Source of the DNA: Takakia lepidozioides
Taxonomy: Eukaryota > Streptophyta > Takakiopsida > Takakiales > Takakiaceae
Direction of reading: 5' to 3'
NCBI GenBank assembly: GCA_030704615.1
Contig: CM060734.1
Span: 61,458,042 to 61,522,041 of the forward strand
DNA: 64,000 nt
Positions 58,236 to 64,000 of this stretch are shown here, one piece after another. The notes below the pieces were generated by a model. It saw nothing but the letters and a program-made list of their open reading frames with translations. It had not been told where the DNA came from and did no database searches. Each line of letters begins with the position of its first letter. The first letter of the stretch is position 1. The position numbers were made by a program, and so were the translations under genes.

Positions 58236-61200
58236 GGAGGGGATCAATCTATCAACTTGCAAGTCAACTGTGTTTTCAGGGTCTGATGCAGAAAAAGCTT
58301 GACTACCGCCGACATCTAAATTATCCGCGGCAACTACATCGTCTAGTTCTTCGGTAAGGTCAATGATACGGGGTTGAGTTCCCATATTGCGATCAATCAC
58401 GTAACAATCATCTATAGCTTTTGCAAGCGAACGAACCAAAACCGGGCTGAGCTGAATGGAAATAGTTGGCAGGCCATGGGTCACTGGAGAAGAATGGTTT
58501 ACCGGTGCTCGGCTTATATCCTCAAACGATGCGCCAGTATGTGAAGATGGCCGGGCGGGAAAAGAAGACTCTGTCAATGCACTGATAGAACTCCCCACAA
58601 ATTCAGAGACAGGGTCCCGTTGAGGCTAGTGCAACCGACTCTATTCAACAAGCCAGGATCCAGACTGGTGGACAGGAAGTGTAGTTGGGTCCTCCGAGTC
58701 AGTGTGGTCATGAATCTGCTGGACAGTCTGCAGGGCACTTTCATTGTGGTGACTGCTTTCAGTCTGCTGGACGGTCTGCTCAATGGTATGCTGCACAGTC
58801 TGCTGGTGCACAGCCAGGTGATCCGTCTGCAGCCCGGTCTGCTCATTGGTATGGTGGACGGTCTGCTTGACAGCGACGTCATCGGTATGCTGCACGGTCT
58901 GGTGCACGGTCTGGTGCAGAGGCAGTCCTTCAGTCTACTCGCCGGTCTGCTCATGAGTCTCCTCGTCCTCGGTGTGGCCTGTAGTGCGCCCACTCTCCTG
59001 AACAGTGGCTGGGATAGTGTTGACAGTCTGTCCATCCTCTTTTTGTTGCAGTGGGTCAGTCTGCTGAGCAATGGCGTCATCAGCAATCTACTGAACGGTG
59101 TCATAGAGTCCTTGTAATGCCAGCACAACATCTCGTGCACCTCTGGCAAGGGAATCGAAAGCACACTGCACGTGCTCGTCTAAATCGGACATTCCTGAAA
59201 CAGATGAGTTGGACAAAGTGAGTCTGACAGGATGGTGGAAGAAAAGACCATGAACTTCACAACGGTCCAGAAGAAGTCGACATTACCTTCTAGGAGGTTG
59301 CCAATGAGACCAATATCTTGGATTTGGCGTCCCAAGCATGCTCCATCGAGATGGCAAATCGCTGGCATGCGGTTTTCAAATGGGGAGCCGCACCATAGGA
59401 CTTTGAACACATCCGGTCTGTTCAACACAATATCGAACACTGCTCGCTCCATTACCGCAGCAAACCATTGCAACGCCTCATCCACAACACTCTTCTTACC
59501 CGCATCCGAATCTGAATGAAACAAATACTTCCTCAAACTTTGCAGGTCCTTTACCAATTTACTGTATGAACGGAAATTGCCAAACTGCATCCATCGATGG
59601 TGAAGGAAAGAATTAGCAATGCGATCAAAGTACTCTTCAGTAATTCCAAGCAAGTGCTTTCCCCGCACCCCAAAGGTGGGATGTGCCATGGGCATATGTC
59701 TGAGTTCTTGAGGCCATGGGTCATCCATGAGGATTAATTGGACAAGCAGTGGCGGGGCATTTTGGACCTTCGTGGCTGCCAGGGCCACAGAATGTGCGCT
59801 TTCGAGGACTTCATTCGCTTCTGCCATAGTAAATTCCATGGAATAATGAAAGGGAACAAAAGGCCACTGGCCGTCCATGACAATGCGATGGAGCTCATTA
59901 TACCAATCCACATTGGCATTGACTTCCCCCACCCTCAGACGGGCAAGTGTCAGGTCCACAGCTTCGGGATCAATGAGCGGCAATGGCGAGCATCAAACTC
60001 CAAAAAGTCCCGTGGTGGTCGTGACAATGAGAGTCTGATGGCTGGGAGTCCGCTGGACAGTAGTGTGGTGGATGGGCGTCTTCTGGGTGGCAGTCTGCTG
60101 GTTGGGAGTCTCCTGAATAGCAGTCTGCGGGCTGGGAGTCTGCAAAGCAGTCTGCTGGATAGGAGTATGTTGGACGAGAGTCTGGTACATGGGAGTGTGC
60201 TGGACAAGACTGCGCTGACTGTGAGTCTGGTGGGAAAGAGTCTGTTGGGCAAGAGTCTGCTGGATGCCAGATTGGGTGAGGTCTGTGTCCACCGAGTCTG
60301 CAGTGAGTATGGTGTTGACCGAGGAGTTGGCGAGTGCTTTGTCTGCAGAGTCCAGTGCTGCTATGGCGTCTGCTGAGCCAAGGTACTTAAACAAGATGTA
60401 GTCCCGCACCCGCTCCACTTCCCGGCGCACTGCATTCACTGCTAAAGGAGGGTCGGAGCTCACCGTCCGCCAAGCACACAAGGCCTCACAAATACTGGCT
60501 CGTTCATCCTGGTATATGACAGAAAACCCAAAAACTCAGCATCGGACTCACTAGCAGCAGACTCACGAGCAGACTCACTAGCATCGTGGCACAGAACAAA
60601 GGAACCAGCGGACTCCAGGGACTGACGAGCAAGTCCACAAGCAGGGGACTGACCAGCAAGTCCACAAGCATGGGACTGACCAGCAAGTCCATAAGCAGAC
60701 TGACGCAGCAGACCAAACATGTAGACTGAACTAGCAGACTCTATGACAACAGACACCAACTATGGGGACAGACTGGGCATTACCTCGTCGTCGTCGTCGA
60801 CACAGACATCCTCCTCATCTTCAAGGGAGCTCAACCAATTTTCCTCCGCTGCTCAAATGGTTCTGCTGAGCTGTCCGGACTGGGCGAAACTGTAGAAAAA
60901 ACGAAAGAAGTCTCGATCGTCCACTGGTGGGCACACCGATGGGAGAAGCCCAAATGGTATGAGGCGCAATGTGCCTGGATAGACTCCACTAGTAGTCTCT
61001 TTCGACTGGACTTCATCCACGTGAACCCTCGACTGGTCAGGCAAGACAAGGTCGACGGGAGATGAGACACCTCCCAGACCTGCGAATTCATCATTCCGAA
61101 TGATGTCTACAGACGGCTCAGCAGACTGGCTCTCACTCGAAGTACTGATGGTCTGCGTTTGCTGTGTAGACCGTCTCCCTGGCACAGCCCGTGACACTTC

Positions 61201-61290
61201 CCGACTGCCTTGGGGACGAGTCTGCTGTTGCGATTTCGCCCTCGCCTCCCGAGCAGACCTTGCATGTCGCGGCCCTTTGCCTTGAGGGCA

Positions 61291-61973
61291 GGGGGTCGGG
61301 ACACATGAGGGGCTGCCCCTGTGGTGGGGGCAGCGGCAGCGATAGGTATGGGGGGGCTGGAGCACCCTTGAGTGCCCAAGACACTCAAGGAGGCGGAGGC
61401 GCTCACTAGGTGGAGCCCCGCACACCGGGTTGCGGTGGGGGGTGGCTCCACAAGGGGTGTGGTAGCTTAGCGGGACTTAGTGGGGGTGGCATAGGACTCA
61501 CCATGGGGTGGAGACCTCGAGGTGGGAGTCGTGGGGAGTCTTGGGACTCATCACGGTCCATTGGGGCCGCGGTGAGTGGGCCAAGACTCACCGCGACTCA
61601 CCACCGGGAATCGAGGGTCTTTGTGGTGGTTCGCCATAAAATGGCATGGCTGGTTGTGAAACCCCCGCGGACAGCTACAAAAGTATATATAGGGAGTAGT
61701 AACCCCGAGAACGGTGCAAGCCCGTTGGTGACCAAAAACTAGTGAGTAAGCGAGCGAGCCGGAAAACGACCAAAGAGTGGGGAGCTGTTCCGGACTGCCA
61801 ACTACCAAAGGGAATTCCCGCTGGTTCCAAATAGGTGGAGGGTTCTTTGGGAGAACAAAGGGGGACCATTATGCCCCGGTGAGCAGCCGAAGCTCCAAGT
61901 TGGCCCGACGGCCAGGTTGGGAGTCAGGCGCGCGCATCAAAGCGAGTAACTATGACTTGAGGGGGGAGCTTAC
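61291..61973 (-). other. Long intron of the protease gene, G-rich on plus strand
   Basis: Lies between an acceptor and the donor CTTTG|GTAAGC at 61974. It holds G-rich runs, a 9-bp hairpin CCTTGAGTG...CACTCAAGG at about 61369-61393 and an isolated TATATATAGG at about 61685. No exon recognised. Confidence 0.5.
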
Positions 61974-62502
61974 CAAAGTGAGGTGCGCGACATTGCAGCC
62001 TTTTCACTTTCCTTCTTCTGGGCCCCATCACTAAGTTTCCTTTTTCTGGGAGCCACAGGTGATGGCGATGTCAGGTCATGCACATCTTGCATTGAAACAT
62101 TCGAACCCACCCCATACCGTGCGCGCACCTCCACCAAAGTGCGGGCCTTTGGGTTTGCACCACGGAGTCTGGCGGTGGCCGTATTCACCACCCTCATTGA
62201 ACTTTGAACTGGCCACGGCTTGAAGCCAGGTGGGATATAACGCTTGTTTTTGCAACCCGTGTCAACACAATGGCGGTTTAGCTGTGCACTTTGTCCTTGA
62301 TAATTTCACTACAGAAGGGACAGTGGAGCTTATCTTTCTGCCAGTTGGAGTCTGCAGGCTTGATTGCGCGGAGATCTAAGAATGCTTCGACTATTTTCGC
62401 ATCATACTCCTCAGGTGAGTACCAGTACCTTCGCTCCTTTAGCCTGGACTTGTGCATGAAATGCAACCAGTCTGCTCCACCCTTTGCACAAGCATCCTCC
62501 AT

Positions 62503-62864
62503 GGCTGCAGAATCAGACAAGAGCTACAGTGGCAATGAGCGACAGACAGACTAAGAATAAGAAAGCAGAGAAGAGCAGAAAAGAGAATGGAAAAAAACCA
62601 AAGCACAAAGCACAAAGAGGAAAGCTCACCGGGCAACAGACGACGGTTGTTGCGACGATTCGGTGCTCACGCGACTGTCCGCGCCTCGAAAACCTAACAC
62701 ACACAAAGGACCAATGGGAGGTGGACGGTGTGAAAGAAGTATAGCGGGAAGTGGACCCTGCATGTGCGGAGTGACGTGGCGAGATTTCACTGGCGCCCTT
62801 TTTTTGCCACCATCGCATTAAATAGTTGCAGACCCCTCACACGTGCTGGCGGTATGCCACTGCA
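62503..62864. promoter_or_regulatory. 5' region of the protease gene
   Basis: Sequence upstream of the ATG at 62502 (context GCCATGG) up to the right array. No TATA box or other site stands out; the promoter is placed here by position only. Confidence 0.35.
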
Positions 62865-63850
62865 CGGACAGTCCAGCAGGCGGGAGGAGTGGGACAATCG
62901 TCAGTCTGTCGTCGTCGCATTCATCAAGTCCAGCAGACTTACTCTTGATGACAAAGACGGCCGAGCAGACCCAGTACCCTCCTCAACATATTCATATGCC
63001 ACTGCAAGGACAGACTGACGACTGAGGTTAAGCGGACTGACGAAGAGACTAAGGCGAGTACGGAGTCTGGTGCGGAGTCTGATGACGTGCCGCGACGTGA
63101 CTGGGCCTCCTTACCGCCATCGCTGCGTTTATTGCGTCCAGCAGACTTAAACCTAATGACATAACGGCCGAACAGACCCACTGCAAACAAACTTGTGCAA
63201 CAACATACTCGTATGCCGCTGCACGGACAGTCCAGCAGACAGAAGGTTCAACAGATTGACGAAGAGATTGGCGCAGAGTAATTTGCGCGACAACAAACTG
63301 ATTTCTAACAGACTAATATCCCAAAAGACAAAGTATCCCCTAGGCGGCCGGGTGATACGGGAGTAAACCGTAAACCGCGTCCAGCAGACTTACAGTGATA
63401 ATAATCACGGCTCAACAGACCCAGCGCAAATAGACTTGCGCCACAGTAGACTGACTTTGTGACAGTCCAGCTGATTGATATCAGAAGAGACGGACAGACC
63501 AGCAGTCCGACGGCTCAGCAGACTCACGACAATGCGGATAATTAAAAGGTAGTAGTTAAACGGACTCATATCCGAAGAGACGGACTTCCAGCTGACCAAC
63601 GGTTCAACAGACTGACGAGAGAAGAGACTTCGGGGATAAGACGAGAGAATACACTTCGGAATTCGGCAGGCAGTGACGGCCCAGTAGTCCAATAAAGAAC
63701 AGACTCATGCCACACCAGACTTGTATCCTTACAGACCAACAGTCCAGCAGACCAGACTGATATCCCATCAGAACCACGCTTGGCGTCGCCATCATGTCGT
63801 GGTTGCATTTCATCCCTCCAGCAGACTTGCATATGCCCATAATCATGGCA
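62865..63850 (-). repeat. Right nonamer array, inverted relative to the left
   Basis: TCCAGCAGACTT, CAGTCCAGCAGAC, AGCGGACTGACGA, CAACAGACTGACG and similar recur through about 1 kb, often as ...CAGCAGACTTA(A/C)... followed by ATGACA. The dominant reading is the reverse complement of AGTCTGCTG. The array becomes sparse after about 63850; the last 150 bases show nothing. Confidence 0.8.
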
Positions 63851-64000
63851 CAACACACTGCTAAGAGAAAGTACTGACAAAGACGCAGTCGAAGAGCCTG
63901 TTGATCCACGCGCATTTGAAGTCGTAAGGACCTCGAACATCCACAAGCAACGTGAATCCACGTCTCTCAGGCTACGTCTCCTTTCCCATTGTCCAGTTTT

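Larger units (their letters stand above)
55917..62502 (-). pseudogene. MULE-borne Ulp1-like (C48) cysteine protease with BED-like zinc finger and Q/T repeats
   Basis: Minus-strand exons: 62502-62281 (MEDACAKGGADWLHFMHKS, CPFCSEIIKDKVH), about 62270-61974 (NRHCVDTGCKNKRYIPPG), about 61290-60781, 60507-59287, 59194 to about 57900, 57697-57262, 57102-56731, 56339-55917. The first two together look like a BED-type C2H2 finger, but a one-base shift lies between them. 60507-59287 ends in a conserved region (DGQWPFVPFHYSMEF, MAHPTFGVRGKHLLG). The next exon is Gln/Thr-rich repeat. The last two form the protease: AHWSVVVID (His), Asn in THMNSIES where Asp is usual, and QQPFSWECGFYVM (Gln, Cys). In-frame stops lie at 60853, 59993, 59088, 58935, 58641, 58626 and 57981. 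SUMO-type protease activity is inferred from family only. Confidence 0.8.
50755..63960. mobile_element. Very large Mutator-like element (MULE) with transposase and Ulp1-type protease genes
   Basis: Two convergent genes, a MURA-type transposase (plus, 51.9-55.0 kb) and a C48 protease gene (minus, 62.5-55.9 kb), lie between arrays of an AGTCYGCTG-like nonamer. The left array (50.9-51.3 kb) reads AGTCCGCTG/AGTCTGCTG on the plus strand. The right array (62.87-63.85 kb) reads CAGCAGACT/CAGCGGACT on the plus strand, i.e. inverted. MULEs carrying Ulp1-like proteases (Kaonashi type) are known in plants. Exact ends and target-site duplication are not visible, and the right end may lie beyond base 64000, so the coordinates are approximate. 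Two separate elements side by side remain possible. Confidence 0.65.

Noticed and set aside
57942-58286. Plus-strand ORF looking like a multi-pass membrane protein
   Set aside because: It is the antisense reading of the Q/T repeats of the protease gene; the Leu/Ser/Val pattern comes from repeated AGTCTGCTG.
57981-59090. TAG read as glutamine (altered genetic code, as in some green algae)
   Set aside because: The ankyrin-kinase ends normally at TAG, the cellular genes have no internal TAG, and the element also carries TGA stops and frameshifts; decay explains it better.

Overview
The window looks like nuclear DNA of a green-lineage (streptophyte) eukaryote that makes flagellated cells. Genes are split by many short GT-AG introns. 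A plastid-type ClpP subunit and an ankyrin/RAF-like kinase of the plant ILK group point to plants. An axonemal dynein intermediate chain (DNAI3/WDR63/IC140) would be out of place in a flowering plant, so a charophyte alga (Chara-like), bryophyte, lycophyte or fern is most likely. The species cannot be fixed from the sequence alone.

Layout. (1) 493-2069, minus: a plastid ClpP protease subunit whose 3' end runs out of the window. (2) 2070-5190: a gap with a ~120-bp direct repeat and a long near-perfect hairpin. (3) 5191-17761, plus: FGAM synthase of purine synthesis; 28 exons can be joined in one frame and only the N-terminal exon is missing. (4) 28731 down to about 18749, minus: DNAI3, tail-to-tail with FGAM synthase, with LINE pieces in its introns. 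(5) 29229-33348, plus: an NSUN-type RNA cytosine-C5 methyltransferase, head-to-head with DNAI3, with a disturbed exon around catalytic motif VI. (6) 34072-34442: a MITE-like element. (7) 37231-46999, plus: an ankyrin-kinase with an internal duplication of three exons, a 13-nt microexon, altered catalytic residues and a C-terminal CaaX box. Its 3.8-kb intron is full of LINE debris. (8) 47000-50700: gene-poor DNA. (9) 50.76 kb to the window end: what looks like one very large Mutator-like element. It holds a MURA-type transposase with a SWIM finger (plus strand) and, converging on it, a BED-like-finger/Ulp1 (C48) protease gene (minus strand). Arrays of a nonamer close to AGTCYGCTG lie at the left side, in introns, inside the protease coding sequence and, in inverted orientation, at the right side.

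The five cellular genes are unrelated in pathway and look like ordinary neighbours. The distinctive part is the last 13 kb. Both element genes are decayed, the transposase mainly by single-base frameshifts and the protease gene mainly by stop codons that fit C-to-T change of CAG and CGA. Non-LTR retrotransposon 3' ends recur across the window and share a short stem-loop, with an apparent compensatory change in one copy.
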